Source of the DNA: Acestrorhynchus altus
Taxonomy: Eukaryota; Chordata; Actinopteri; Characiformes; Acestrorhynchidae
Direction: 5' to 3'
Assembly (NCBI GenBank): GCA_034509495.1
Contig: JAVGWO010000026.1
Location: forward strand, 2,999,409 to 3,063,408
DNA length: 64,000 bases
Shown here: piece after piece, positions 10,281-22,729 of the stretch
Layout: each line of letters begins with the position of its first letter
Position numbering within the stretch: position 1 is the first letter of the stretch
The notes under the pieces: generated by a model
Databases searched by the model: none
Seen by the model: only the letters and a program-made list of their open reading frames with translations
What the model was told of the DNA's origin: nothing
Program-made: the position numbers and the translations under genes

Positions 10281-11094
10281 GTCCAGTTCTACTTCTCATA
10301 CCCAAATTGGATGGTTACAACCCAGCTTCTGGAGTTTATATGAATGTTGTATATGTTCTCACAAGAGCACACTATAAATGCTGGGATTAAACCACTAAGC
10401 ACTAGGTCAGTGTTGGTCAAATATAGCTTCAGGTTGTTTTGAGCCAACAGATTTAATTATCATATCTTCCTAGCATTTTGGGCCAAGCATTTTACTTCAA
10501 GGCTATGTAAGTTTAACTCATTTGCAAACCATCTTGGATACCACAGAAACCACAAACAAATACTGTAGCAACTTTACCCAGAAGTAGATGTAATTTCTTA
10601 TGTACCCAATTTACCAAATCATCTATTTTATTGTATATGAATAACACATCATTAATGTTAGTGCCATGTAGCTAATCAACAGTAAATTAATTAACAAAAA
10701 TGTGTTTCAGCCTCTGTTGGCCAAATATAACTCTCATAGTCAAAGTATGCAGACTGTGTCAAGACGAACGTTCTGTCCAGGGGCTGATATTTATAGTGTG
10801 TGTCCGTAATGAGAGTAGGAGGCTGGGGTAATGTCAGCCTTTCATTCCCTTCATTGCCTCCTTCTTCAGTTTCTCATTATAGAGGAAGTAAATCTCACTT
10901 AGCTTTATCACAGCTATAAAGACTGCAGGATACGTGGCCTACAATTCAGATTCATATACATATGCATTCATTTCAATTCACTGTAAGCACCATAAATAGA
11001 CACAGAACACTAATACAAACCATGCACATGTTATAGTAGAGGGATATAACAAGACCATACGCATGTGAGAAAGCACATACTGCACCCACAGTAT
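10281..11094. other. unique sequence
   Basis: No feature recognised. Confidence 0.45.
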
Positions 11095-11148
<54 letters not shown>

Positions 11149-11182
11149 TCACACACCCACACACACACACACACACCCACAC
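11095..11182. repeat. compound (CT)n(CA)n microsatellite
   Basis: CT run passing into CA run at about 11126. Confidence 0.96.
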
Positions 11183-12595
11183 TAACAAAGGGAAAAGCAG
11201 AGGGTGAGGGATAGAGAGTGAACCTTTATTAAAATCTCATTGTTTTCTCCCTGCAAACTAACCTGCTTACACTCACAGGCTTCCACCACTGTACTTGCGC
11301 AGAACAGACACAAATAAGATAACCAAAACAAATGCTGCCTGGCGGGTGCCTCCATGGCTAATTCGCTTATGGGCAGTGTCATGAAAAAGGGATTCCACTT
11401 AATTAAGTCTGTTTCCTGCAGCAGAGAGTAGATCACATTACAGCCAGATCTAGTTAGAGGTAGAATGGCAGTTAATTGTGGCTATCAGTATTCCCTTGTG
11501 CACACATAGAGGTACAATTATAGTAAATATCCAATCTCAAACTTACAGCTACTGTACTGTGGTGCTTCAGAACATTGTTCCTTTCCAGTGCCAACTCACC
11601 TGCATTGACATTTTATTTGGAATATGTAACAGTACACTTAATTCACATGGGTGTAATTTCGAAATCCATTCCAAATTCCATAGATGTCTTGTTGGCATAG
11701 TTTAGTCTTCAGCTAAAAATTTACAGCAACCAAGTCGAGAACTCCAATTAATCACTGCAGGCCATTTTTACATTGCTAGATAAGACACCAATTTGTAATG
11801 ACTAAAGTGTTAGCAATGAATACTTATAAGGGGTGTGCATTCAGATTCATATTGATATTCCAGAGGTACTGAACTTCATGAAATGAAATTCACCAGGGAG
11901 AAATAAAGAACAAAAGGGGCACTTTGGCCAAAATTAACATAGTGCTGTAGGCATACTCTTTAATCAGTGATGTTACTAACTGTCTGAAATCTACAAAAAT
12001 AAACCACACACAAGATTAAGCTGCACACAGAGAAACACATTTGAAAACAAAGGAAATTGGTTATGTTTCGTATTTGAGGAAGATCACAATGAGCTAATGT
12101 GCTAAACAAAAGCTTGAAGGTACACCATTAGGTAAGTGGACATCTCTTCAGTGAATAGTATTCCAACATGCTAGCTCATCAGATAATTATATTTGCATTC
12201 ACATGATCTTTGAAAAATGTCCAGAGAATCAGACCTGTACATTACACGGAGTTGCCCATTCATATATGTGGCACACCCTATTTCTCTGTCAGACATGTTT
12301 GGGCATGGTTTAGGCAAGGAATTGCACCTGTGCAGCACATGAGGGAGGCATGGCATGACCCACTCTGAGATCTCCAGGAGCTGGCAGGATAAAGTCCCGC
12401 ACAACTGACAGAATATTTCAACAACAGAATGTTGGATGCAGTGATTAGGCATATCGTTGGCAGTATGAATGGGCAGAAATTATGTAATGCTTGGAACGCA
12501 ACAAAAGGAAATGAAAGAAGTGAAGGTCCATTGACTTCTTGGTCAGCACTGGGCAGTCCAAAGCTTTACAGACTTTAACCCTTTACAGAACTCTA
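11183..12595. other. unique sequence
   Basis: Nothing recognised beyond short chance open frames. Confidence 0.45.
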
Positions 12596-13721
12596 TCCCG
12601 GTCTTTCTCTCTCTCTCTATCATCCAGAACTTTCCGACCCTTTCAAAATGGAGGCCCCTACATACAACTACTACAAAGTACAAAGAAACACTCTGTTCAA
12701 GACTCTTCTTGGTCCAAATGATCCAAAATGTTGGAGATTATTGATCTATTCATCATGAAATTTTCAAATAGTGTAAGGTGTTCATGATTTAATAAAAAAA
12801 TGTATACTGTCTTAGCAGTCAGAGAGAGAGAGACGGTCAAAGAGAGAGAGTGAGGGGGGGTATCTGCAGGGCCAAACTGAGTTTTTAGATACAAACCAAA
12901 TTAAGTTGGGCATATGTTTTTCAGCTTGGTCCTCCACTAACTAAACGCACGGTACAGCTATCAGTTAATTTAGAGGTCAACATGTTGGTTTTCTGCGGAA
13001 CATTGTGAAGCATAGTCTGTCGCATATTACTGTGGCTAACACTGTTGGTGTTAGATGTGTGTTTGGCTTCCATGTGCTATTGAAACCTGGATGTACTCCA
13101 GTGATAGCTAAACTCAGCCTCACAGTAACTATGCACAGTCTTAGCTTTGTTGAGTGAGCCATCTGGCAAAGTTTGGAAACAGAGCTTCCCATTCAAGAAG
13201 CCTTTCTCCTTCAGTCACTGATTCAAAAAGTAAAGAGTGATTTGTAGTACAATCTGATTCAGATTAGACTAGAGTGCATGCACTAAATTGTTGATTGAAC
13301 GTTATAGTTGATTCAAAAAGTCAAAAAGAACCTATGCTAATGACCCCAGTTTTTGTAACTGTATTAAATGGATGTGTTAATACTTTTTATTGTCAATGAC
13401 AGGCAAACTCTACTTCCAAAATAAAATTAAATCAATCTGATTCTACATTTGTACACCTCAGTCTTGGTTTTGATTTTAAACACACAAAAAAGGTTACATA
13501 AAGTTTTGCTATGACCTATTACATACAGTACATCAATGCAGGATGTCTGCATGTCTTTAGTGTACTTATGTTTATGCTTTGTTAACAGTTGCCAGCAGAA
13601 TGCTGTACAAATTTGTATTAAGTAAATTCTGTGTATTACATTGTCAATATACAGGAATGTGCTTTACTTTTCAATCCTTTTCTACTTGTAGCTTCATGCA
13701 AACAAGCATTGTTATCTGCAC
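12596..13721. other. unique sequence with short CT and GA tracts
   Basis: A CT tract lies at about 12606-12619 and GA tracts near 12820-12852. The phrase 'gattcaaaaagt' recurs near 13222 and 13312, too short to define a repeat. Confidence 0.4.
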
Positions 13722-13749
13722 TAACAACAACAACAGCAACAACAACAAA
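13722..13749. repeat. (ACA)n microsatellite
   Basis: Short CAA run with one CAG interruption. Confidence 0.9.
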
Positions 13750-14097
13750 ACTTTCCAAGAATACTACTCAAGCATGTAATTTCGTTAAAGATCACTGTGA
13801 TCTTTAGTGTGTATTGTCTTTTCTTGTAAACATGGGTCTTGTTCTTTCTCTGTTGTGTCTGGACTCTGTAGAATCAGCATGATGTTTGTGGACATGGACA
13901 GCCCTGTTCTGTAAATACAAGTACAATTTCTGGACAAACAGGAGAGAGTTTGCACACCTGGGTCTCTCAGACCACCTCGCTAACAGTGCAGCTGCTCCAC
14001 AAGAGTGTGTGCACTCTATGCACTCTCTCTTACTCTCTATACACCAGCAACTGTACCTCCAGCATGTACTGGAAAAATGTCAATATCTCTCCTACCC

Positions 14098-14220
14098 TCT
14101 TAAAAAAGTGCTACAAAGGGTTCTTTCGCATAGATTGGAAAGAATGGCTTTTGGGGCCATAAATGATGTTTATAATGGAGATGTGTGAGATGTTTAAAGA
14201 ACCTTATCTTCCCTTGAACA
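14098..14220. mobile_element. possible short MITE
   Basis: 'caaagggttctttcg' near the left and 'gtttaaagaacctt' near the right resemble a dispersed fish repeat built on AGGGTTCTTT / AAAGAACC. The match is from memory and partial. Confidence 0.3.
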
Positions 14221-15272
14221 ATTATTCTTCTGTGCTAAGAATATTTGTGAGCAAATTTGTGAGTTGTTGTGCAGTAAAATTACACCAGCCATTGAGAAAA
14301 TGGTTGGAAAATTTGAAATATCCCATGGGAATCAAATCCCTTTGCCAAAAAATGCAAAAGAATGAATCCAGAATTGAGGACTTAAATATTGAGGCAATTG
14401 CCATGGTCCTAGCTACTGAGGCTTCCAAGGTAATCTATGCCAGCCATTTTGCTCACTACTGCAGACAGTGTTGTCATGTACAGTGTGTTTAACGTAGTTG
14501 TCAAATGTTTGTCAAATGTCCAATTCAATAAAGTGAATCTGGCAAGAAATAAAGTAAACTTGTAAACATTGTACTTTTTCTTGTAGTTAGCTTAGTGATA
14601 TAAATAGGACCACCATGCTCCTGATGTTGTTAAATAAGAAATGGATAGACAGACTCACCAAAACCAGGTAACTTGGGTGAAAGCATCAATGTTTCTGTAC
14701 TAAATATTTAGTGAACGTAGTGGAATATTCATAGAGACCTGATGACTAACAATGTTATATTAATATACAAAGAAAAACAAGCATAAGCAGCTTGTATTTT
14801 ATTCTTAAATGAATAAGAATTTACAAACAGTGCAAAATCTGCTTTGATTACAGCATTATTAACATTATGACCTTGTGACTGGCTATGTTATTAAAGTGCT
14901 TTTGGCCCCTAGCTGCACACACATCCAGTAAGGTTAATAAATGGGGCACTCATCTATGTTATTGAACACAGCATTTAAGTTCATTCCAGTATATTTTATT
15001 TATTTTTTTTTTTTTTTGGCTAACAATTCTGATAACACCATTTATATAGGACACCAATTGATGTTTCAGTTGAATTCTACATAATATATATTGAGGTTCA
15101 TTTAAACTATTTATAATGCAGATTTAGTAATACCTCATCCAAATATTTAATACATTAATTGATTCTAAGTGATCCTTTATCAGACCAACAGTTAAAATTT
15201 AATCATCTGCTCTTGTGTGCTAATATTTTGATAATGCAGTGTGATTCTATTAGACCTTTTCAATAATCACTG
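14221..15272. other. unique sequence
   Basis: No gene recognised; a T15 run sits at about 15005-15018. Confidence 0.45.
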
Positions 15273-15301
15273 TCATCATCATCATCATCATCATCATCAT
15301 C
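15273..15301. repeat. (ATC)n microsatellite
   Basis: TCA run of about nine units. Confidence 0.93.
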
Positions 15302-15384
15302 TGTATGATAAATAAATGTGACCTGATCCATTTAATTAAACCTTGTGACAAAAGCCAAAAAAAAAAAAAACATTCTCACATCAG

Positions 15385-15500
15385 GAGCGCTGCAGCCCTA
15401 CCTTCCCTTGGGGAGAGATCTGAAATTGAACATGATTAATAAAACAGCCACAATTAATCACTCTCTCCTGACCAGAAGCTCTGCATTTGAAAGACTGTCT
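15385..15500. other. candidate conserved non-coding island
   Basis: Unique block with clustered homeodomain cores (gattaataaaac, acaattaatcac). Regulatory role is inference. Confidence 0.25.
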
Positions 15501-15501
15501 C

Positions 15502-15894
15502 ATTTAAAAAAAATACAATGACTCTTTTTGAGTGTGTTATTCAAGCATCACCACTACTTCATTGTCTGATTTCAGAACAAATCACATTGAGATTTGTCTT
15601 TTTTTGGACCTTAATTGCTATTTGATTAAAAAGTTACTTAATAAGAGTTGCTTAATAGAGAACATTCAACACCATTTTTTGCATTATGTTCAGTCTAATT
15701 TTAGAGTTTCAAAGATGAACAGTCCAATAATACTGGTACTTATTTCAGGTCTTTGGTGTTGATTATGCAATTCAAATGTGTGAAAAGTTTTGAATCTTCC
15801 CAGGAGAAGATATCCTCCTAGAATATATCCAACACTGCATTTAAAAGGAAGAACTTTAAGCAACTTCATGCATCTGTAAAGTATGGTTTTCATG
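15502..15894. other. unique sequence
   Basis: No feature recognised. Confidence 0.4.
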
Positions 15895-16325
15895 CTTGTT
15901 TGGGGCACCAGGAGGCAGATGTAACCACAGGTAAGGATTTATTCATAAGATAAACCAAAAAAACAGTGACAAAACAATAACTAACACAAGGAAACAAATT
16001 GGATAACCAAACAGACAAAGACAAAACTAATAGACTTGGAATAAAGTAAACTAAACTAAACCAAACAGACCAGACAAAGGGTTCAGTCATGTTGGTGCTA
16101 CAAAATACAAAAACACAAGCACACCCACAGGAACAATGGACTACTTATACACAGTCAGAGACTAGAGACACCTGGGGAGGATAATGAGAGGGCAGTGCTA
16201 CAAAGAATGCACAGGTGGGATCACTAATTACCGGTTGGAGCTAAGGCAGACAAGACTGAACCACAACTGACAAAACAAGGAACAGAATGTAAACGAGACC
16301 AGACAGAAGCATGATGGTAGGCCAT
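15895..16325 (-). mobile_element. LTR remnant, family of the 21.2 kb element
   Basis: Read on the minus strand it has U3-like sequence, a TATA box (tgtataagtag), and a polyadenylation signal AATAAATCC near the 3' end. It shares long phrases with the LTR at 21201-21656, such as 'ctacttatacacag' and 'gagactagagacacctgg' on the plus strand. At the 16.32 kb edge 'gtaggcc' survives from the polypurine tract that borders the complete LTR, so this was a 3' LTR rather than a solo LTR. Terminal bases have decayed. Confidence 0.7.
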
Positions 16326-16329
16326 AAGG

Positions 16330-17220
16330 GGACATAAAATTTTGGATAAAGTTTACACCAATGTGGCTGATGCTTACAAAGCCATACCCCTCATCCACCT
16401 CAGACAATCTGAACATCTCTCTTTGTTTGTACAATTAGATCTGTGAAGATCTGGATGGTTGGAGCCAACTTGAGAAAAGGGATCACTATGGCCAAGTACT
16501 GCTACAAATAGCAGATTGAGGAGCAATTCAGCTCCTCTGACCCCAGACATATGTGGCAAGGCATTCAAACCATGACTGACTTTAAACCACCAAGTGTCAT
16601 ACCATTCATCAACTGTTCTTTTTCTTCATGAAGATTTAAACCATTTTTATGCTTGTTTTAACAAGGGAAAGAAGGTGGTCAAGCTGTTTTTCTAAAACAG
16701 GTCATCCTCAAAATGATCACCCACTTATATTCTCCACAACAGGTGTTTGTTGTGTGCTGAGCAGGGTGAATGCATGGAAAGCAGGTGGCCCTGATGGAGT
16801 TCCTGGCAGGGTACTGAGAACTTGTGCTAAGGAGCTCATTGTGTTTTTGCACACATCTTTAAGCTGTCAATTGCCCAGTCAACTGTCCCAACCATCTTCA
16901 AGACAGCCACCATTGTGCCACATTTGATTGCTTCTGCCCTGAATGACCCAAAACCATAATTAAGTTTGTAGATGACACCACAGTGATAGGCTTGATCAGA
17001 AACAATGATGAGATGGGATACAGGGGTGATGTGCAGTATCTGGCAACACCCAGAAAACCAAGGAGATCATCCTGGATTTCAGGAGGACTAGAAGCCAGGC
17101 TGAAATCCCACTCCCCCAATCTACGTCAGCGGTGTTGCGATAGAGCAGGTAGCCAGCTTCAAGTGCCTTGACATTCACATCTCGAATGATCTCACTTGGA
17201 CAAAAAGGTGCAGCAATTTA
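16330..17220 (+). mobile_element. L2-like LINE, internally deleted
   Basis: Fragments of one LINE ORF2 follow in order on the + strand with frame breaks. First comes the region before the RT (ADAYKAIPLIHLRQSEHLSL near 16355). Next is 'WQGIQTMTDFKPP' near 16552, then the RT start 'VLSRVNAWKAGGPDGVPG' near 16755. After a deletion comes the catalytic motif FVDDTTVIGL at 16965-16994, and 'KEIILDFRR' with 'HISNDLTWT' up to 17200. The YxDD-type box is still DD, but the core between RT start and FVDD is missing and frames shift, so it is dead. L2/CR1-type assignment rests on these motifs. Confidence 0.85.
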
Positions 17221-17824
17221 AGAAGTTAATTATATATGAATATGAATATAACATTAAATGAAACTAATATTGTGATCAATCTTGCATATTTCTTACTGTC
17301 ATACTTGGAACAATGGACAGTACTACAGAAAGAGAATCCATTACTTGACAGGTTTCTTATAAACCCTTGGATGGTGATTATTAGGCAGCTGTGAGAGGCC
17401 ATTTCCATCCTTATTCCTGACACACATACACATTCAGACAAAACAGGGAACATGGAAAATACAATCACAAAACTACCATATGGAGAATCACCACTGTTAC
17501 TTCATACAGTGAAAATTAAAAGATCCCATCTGTGCAATAGAGAGTGATAAAACAGCCCATATTTCTTCCACCATGAAGGCAAGCAAAGCTGGCATGAGAC
17601 TCCTCTCAACTCCTGTGACATGACACTATAGCATCCATCCATCCATCTGTCATTCTATCAGATCCATTCAAATGTAAAAGTGTAAAAAGTGTAAAAGCCA
17701 CTGCTCAAAATCTCTTAGGAAGTATAAGAACATAATGAGTTTTTGTTGACATTCCTACACACAAACACACTCTCTTGTAGCAACTGTTGTGAGGTTGGAC
17801 AATCTGAATTACACTAAATTACAC
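17221..17824. other. unique sequence
   Basis: No gene recognised; a small CATCCATC run is at about 17634. Confidence 0.4.
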
Positions 17825-18000
17825 TACATAAAAGTATTGGGACATCTGCTCATTCATTGTTACTTCTTAAATCAAGGGTATTAGAAAGAGTTTATCCTAC
17901 TTTTGTTGTCTCTACTGTCCAATATTTTGATTTTGTTGTGAGCATTTCATTTAGTTTGGTGACAAGAGCATTTGTGAGGTTGGGATGTTGAATGATTTTT
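17825..18000 (-). mobile_element. Tc1-like terminal region
   Basis: 'cactacataaaagtattggg' followed by 'acatctgctcattcattgt' is the terminal part of a Tc1-like family, and 'gagcatttgtgaggttggg' matches a phrase further in. It may be one end of the decayed transposase at 18240-18700, separated from it by repeat family B. Confidence 0.5.
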
Positions 18001-18009
18001 TTTTGTATT

Positions 18010-18175
18010 ACACTGTCAATATATGGCAATATAATGTATATGTGTGCAATTTTAGACTAAAACAAAACATCCTTCACTTTAAAATGTAGTTTTATGGTCT
18101 ATTAATCAATTATTTACACAGTGAACATAACAGCCACAGGGTTTAAATGACTAATGCATTCTGTGATAATCCATC
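18010..18175. mobile_element. repeat family B, copy 1 (weak)
   Basis: Contains 'ggtctattaatcaattatttacacagtg' type sequence and 'cagccacagggtt', matching the 52.66 kb copy at moderate identity. Confidence 0.4.
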
Positions 18176-18239
18176 CCATACAGTTTGAATATTCTCACTC
18201 AGTTCCATCAGATTTTGCAAAAAGAGTGTTGATCATCAA

Positions 18240-18700
18240 ATGGCATCCTATACATTTTCAACCAGGCATATATCAGGTGATGTGACTGGCCATGGTATAG
18301 TATCTGTGTCGAGAATGTGGACAAGCACTGTCCTGTTGGAATAGAAGTCCATTTGAAAAAAGCTAGGACCACTGATTGCAGGTTCTCATTAATATAATGT
18401 TGAGCTCATTAAATGACCGTAATGAATACTAAAGGCGATCTGGTATTGTACAAAATTGCAACCCACACTATGACACCAGGTCTTCTGGACATTTGATACG
18501 CAAGCCATTGATTTTGGCACTGACCATGGTGCCTCCACACACAGACTTATTGGCAATGACAATGTGGCGCAACACCATGGCAGTTGTTCATTATAATTGA
18601 CTGATGACTCTCATATCATTTTTTTCAGAATTCATGATGAGTCAACAAACAGAAATGGTCCAAATGACTTGGCAGACATCTTGCCAGAGACTTACAGCCT
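18240..18700 (-). mobile_element. Tc1/mariner transposase relic, lineage 2
   Basis: On the minus strand the frame RRPGVIVWVAILYNTRSPL then, after stops, AQHYINENLQSVVLAF and LLFQQDSACPH line up with a Tc1-type catalytic domain (family forms PGVMVW-AI and LLFQQDNARPH, the second conserved aspartate). A further piece FVDSS-IL at about 18640 corresponds to the FTDESR motif with the first catalytic aspartate. Several stop codons break the gene. Confidence 0.7.
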
Positions 18701-19614
18701 TACATTAAGGTACATTAAACATTTAGAATGTTTTCCCTCACCTATAAAAGAAGGTGCTGCTGTGACAGCGATTAAGTGTTAGCACACAACAAAATCCCCA
18801 GGTGCTGATTAAATACCTACAGTGTTGAATTAATGCCTACAGTGATAATTTGAGTCCAGCTGGACACAAATTAACAGTGGGGATCTTGCTGTTTGATGGG
18901 GTGTGGTGAGATAAAATACATACTTATCTCATAAACCACAACAAGCATCCCCCATTAACCCACATCAAAATCTCACAAACCTCAAATATTGTCAGAATGT
19001 AAGTGTGTTCCTGTGAGGTTTGCAAGGATTTGATTCATAAGTCACCCATGACCTATGGAAGGACTCAAGAGTAATTAATGCTAGATTTTGGTCTACTTCA
19101 TTCTCTTTATTCTCTTTTTCTTTCTTCAGGTCTTTAATTGTTTCTATACTCTGTGAACTCCTTCTCTTATTCCATCTCTCTCCTAGCCCTGGATCAGTGC
19201 TATAAGCATTTCATCCACATGTTTCAAGCAGGATAAAGTTTAGGGCTAAACTGGGCCACTTTAAAATCTATAGTGTGTTTTTTTCTAGCATGTAGATATA
19301 ATTCACCAAATGATTGCAAACTTTTGTGTACTTCAATTATTCATAACTAAGTCAATGCTGGCCATCACTTACACTCAGTATTCTGCAATTTTGAGATCTT
19401 TCCAACAACCAATAAATATCAAAATTTATCATTTATCAATATTCACTATATGGATAACAGTAAATAATATTTCCACTAAATTACTACTTTTCTATGATTC
19501 TAATATGTACAGACCACTTAGGAGTGCAGTTAAAGGCTACATTTAATTGTATTTTAAAGCTTGCTAATTATTGCATTATTATTGGCATTTTTGAAAAAAA
19601 AAAAAAGAAAAAAA
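18701..19614. other. unique sequence
   Basis: No feature recognised; ends in an A-rich run (19595-19614) that precedes the SINE. Confidence 0.4.
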
Positions 19615-19918
19615 GGGCAGCATGGTGGTGCAGTGGATAGCGCTGTTGCCTCACAGCAAGAAGGACCTGGGTTTGACCGGTTTCCCCCACAGTCCAAAGA
19701 CATATGGTAGGTGAACTGGTGACTCTAAAGTGGCCCTTAGTGTGTGTGTGTGTGTATGTGTGTGCGTGTGTGTGTGTGTGCGTGCGTTTGTGTGTGAGCC
19801 TTACGATGGAGTAGCACCCTGTCTAGGGTTGTTTCCTGCCCTTGCACTCAGAGTTGCCGGCTGGGCACCGGCTCCCCCGTGACCCCATTCAGGAATAAGC
19901 GGTACAGAAAATGGATGG
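19615..19918 (+). mobile_element. DANA-like SINE
   Basis: The head 'gggcagcatggtggtgcag' and 'cctcacagcaagaaggac' ctgggtttgacc carries the tRNA-like A/B-box region. It is followed by 'cccccacagtccaaagaca', a TG-rich segment (19741-19797), 'accctgtctagggttg' and an ATGGATGG tail. It resembles the zebrafish DANA/V-SINE type. A stretch after the B-box is deleted. The most complete copy in this window. Confidence 0.85.
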
Positions 19919-20489
19919 GAAAAAAGGAAAAACAAGCAATGGTTGTATTCAAACTGTAGAAACAGAATACTTGAACACATTATACTGTATATTGAATGGA
20001 ACATATCACAATAGACAAAGACCTCCCTACTGCACCCCAATATTGGGGTTGTTACACATTGCATTTATGCAGAAAGCTTCAGCAGATGCTCAGCAGTTCT
20101 CGTTTATCACCAATTAAAGTTACACCTGGATCAACTCTTAAGTCTAGCTGTTATATAATATATTGGACAGTACTTAGTACACAGGTTCTAAAAAAGTATT
20201 AATGTACAGACCATAAAAAAAAATAGTTACACAGGTATATACATCTAGAAGGAAGTGTCAGATGGTAGTGATAATGGTACAATCAGGACCAATAAATGAT
20301 TGCAATTTGTAACTGTTAATAGCAATATTTAATGAGCTACACATACAGAAATAGTGTTTCTCAGTATGGTGTCATGCAACATGTCAGATGTCCACAAGAT
20401 TAGAATTTCATAATGGCAACTTGAATATTCTCACTCATGTTGGTAAGCTCTTGAGATGACAATGTGACAATGTGTGTATATTACAAACA
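19919..20489. other. unique sequence
   Basis: No feature recognised. Confidence 0.45.
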
Positions 20490-20512
20490 ATATATATATA
20501 TATATATATATA
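20490..20512. repeat. (TA)n microsatellite
   Basis: Short TA run. Confidence 0.93.
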
Positions 20513-21200
20513 CTTGTAGTTTTTTTATTTTTGTGTCCTGAGTCGTTTGTGCCCAATAAATAAATAAGTGAATAAGCATGGAAACAGAAAGCTAGCGTGA
20601 TATTCTGGAATAAGAGCAAGCCATTTTCATTATAAAGGTCATGTATGTATCCCTCTGGCAAACCACTCAGAGTTTGGCAATAGTTGACCTTCTACCATTA
20701 GCACAGGACTGTGCCATATGGGAGATGATGAAGCGAATGCCAAAAATTTAGCACATTTTGTAGGAGCATGAATTATGCTTGTGTGGAGAATGGTTCACAA
20801 AGATGTGGCTTAGCACTTCTTTATAAAAGGACTGTCCTGAAAGCTCAGTGGTTTATCCTGTCTGTTCTAAATGTTCCTTCTGTAGACAGTAGAATAGAGT
20901 TGAATTTTCTTGTAGGTCACATTTAAAGAATGTTCCTTTCAGAGCTTCTTTCTTAATGGGCATTCTCTAAGTAGCTGCATTCTGAGAAAGTGTATATAGA
21001 AGGATGATGACTCACTCTTCAAAGTGGTTGAGATCATGGTCTGCTCATTAAAGCTGCTGTAAACATATAGATTAAGTAAGACAGTTCCTTATATTTGCAC
21101 TGACATGCCAAAAGTCATTCTATATTAGTATGTAAACTGACTATGAAGTGCCCCCCTCAAAGCATGGCTTGGCAGAGGGGTAGAAAGGTTTAACATTGCC
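20513..21200. other. unique sequence
   Basis: No gene recognised. Confidence 0.45.
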
Positions 21201-21656
21201 TGTTATGATTGGCAGAGAGCTGGAGGCAAAAATAATCACAGATACAGATTAACAAAGAAACAAGAAAACAGACAGACCGACCAAAAAAAAAACAAAACAA
21301 AAAAAAACAAAACAAAAAAAAAAAACAACAACAACAAAAACACTACGGGTGTAATAAAACTAAACCAAATGGACTAGGAAGTCAAGACAAAAAAAAAGTC
21401 CAAATGTGAAAAAACACATGCACAATGACAAGACAAGAGACACTGAAACAAAGGGCTACTTATACACAGAGACTCGAGATACCTGGAGAAGACAAAGAGA
21501 GGGCAGGGCTATAAATGATGCACAGGAGGAAGACATTAATTACAGGGGAGAGTTATTGTGTAGACAAGACAGAAAACACAACAGAACAAGACAAACTTAG
21601 AAAGGATAGGACAAACAGGGAACAGAATGTAAACAAAACTGGACAGAAGTGTGACA
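21201..21656 (-). mobile_element. 3' LTR of a small LTR retrotransposon
   Basis: A 456-bp LTR reading TGTCACACTTC to CATAACA on the minus strand, so it has TG...CA ends (TGT/ACA). Inside are a TATA box (tgtataagtag at about 21451 on the plus-strand map) and A-rich homopolymer growth at 21283-21340. Immediately outside its start, minus-strand 'ccagggaggggcctac' is a purine-rich tract of the kind that primes plus-strand synthesis. This fixes the orientation and marks it as the 3' LTR. Confidence 0.8.
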
Positions 21657-21974
21657 GTAGGCCCCTCCCTGGTGCACAACACCAGGGTGTCTAAGCCAAC
21701 ATCCCATGGAGCTGGCAAAGGAAAAGGACCCAGAAAACAAGAGACAAGACCAAGACCACAGACAAGAAACACACCAACCACACCAAAAGAGACTGTAGAC
21801 ATGACTGCAACAGGGGTGAAACAGGAAACAGGAATTGGGAAACATGACACAGGACAGGAGACTGGACTAGGGAAAAAGGAGACATGATAGGAGACTGGAA
21901 GAGACTGGAACGGAGGAAAACTGGACAAAACAGAAGACAAAAAACAAGAAAATTGATAGAAGAATGCGAACGGA
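21657..21974 (-). mobile_element. internal remnant of LTR retrotransposon
   Basis: About 320 bp between the two LTR parts. A minus-strand open frame (to 21940) is rich in Ser, Pro, Val and Cys and has no protease, RT or integrase motif, so it is only the end of the internal region. Everything that codes for enzymes has been lost. Confidence 0.6.
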
Positions 21975-22165
21975 CTAAGGGAATAACTAAACTAAACCAA
22001 ATAAACTAGGTAGTCAAGACAAAAAAGGGTCCACACATGAATTCTGTAAGCATACATGCACAATGACAAACAAAGAGACACTGAAACAAAGGGCTACTTA
22101 TACACAGAGACTAGAGACACCTGGTGGAGATAACGAAAGGACAGGGCTACAAAGTCCAATAAGTC
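21975..22165 (-). mobile_element. truncated second LTR
   Basis: Shares 'gacactgaaacaaagggcta' followed by cttatacacagagac and 'gagacacctgg' with the 21201 LTR in the same order and orientation. It stops at about 22165, so the outer part is missing and no target duplication can be read. Confidence 0.75.
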
Positions 22166-22170
22166 ACAGT

Positions 22171-22729
22171 CCAATTGCTTTAGGCTAGTGGTAGAGTTTG
22201 TGTGTTATGCAGGCCCCATGAACCTATGGACTCCAGTTTTTTAAAAAGGCATTATGCAGAATGGTCATAATTCCATACTGGTTTGGAATACTGAGTACAA
22301 GATTTTACCCCAACAAGACAGGTTATGCAGTTCTTACGTGCACTGTTCTGCATGCTTTAGCACAGTTACATAATGCAGATAGAAGCATTTCGGGCCTGAT
22401 GTATCAATTTTATTATTTTTTTTTTAATAGTAAGGGGAGCATAAAATGATTTTAAAGTTGATATTTAAGGGGAAATGATACATAATGCTGACCAAAAGCA
22501 GCTCTTTGTCAAGTCAGATTTTAGGACAGCCATGACTGATGGAAAGCAAAGCATCCCTCAGAGAATATATCATCATTTTAACTTTAACTCTACACATGCA
22601 CATTTACAATCATAGTACATCCACAACTCCAGCACAGTGCTGATGAGGACTTTTAGCACTAATCTTTAATGTGCCCAACATATTTTTCTGCTGAACCAAG
22701 TGTCTAAGCCAATTTATGGAAGGGCAAAA
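22171..22729. other. unique sequence
   Basis: No gene recognised; a T-rich run sits near 22415. Confidence 0.4.

Noticed and set aside
13886..14492. Overlapping 100- and 109-codon frames that look like one split gene
   Set aside because: A possible MITE lies inside at 14098-14220 and no protein family is recognisable; no splice logic.
21536..21940. 134-codon minus-strand open frame, Ser/Pro/Val-rich
   Set aside because: It spans the LTR border and interior of a decayed LTR element and has no enzyme motif.
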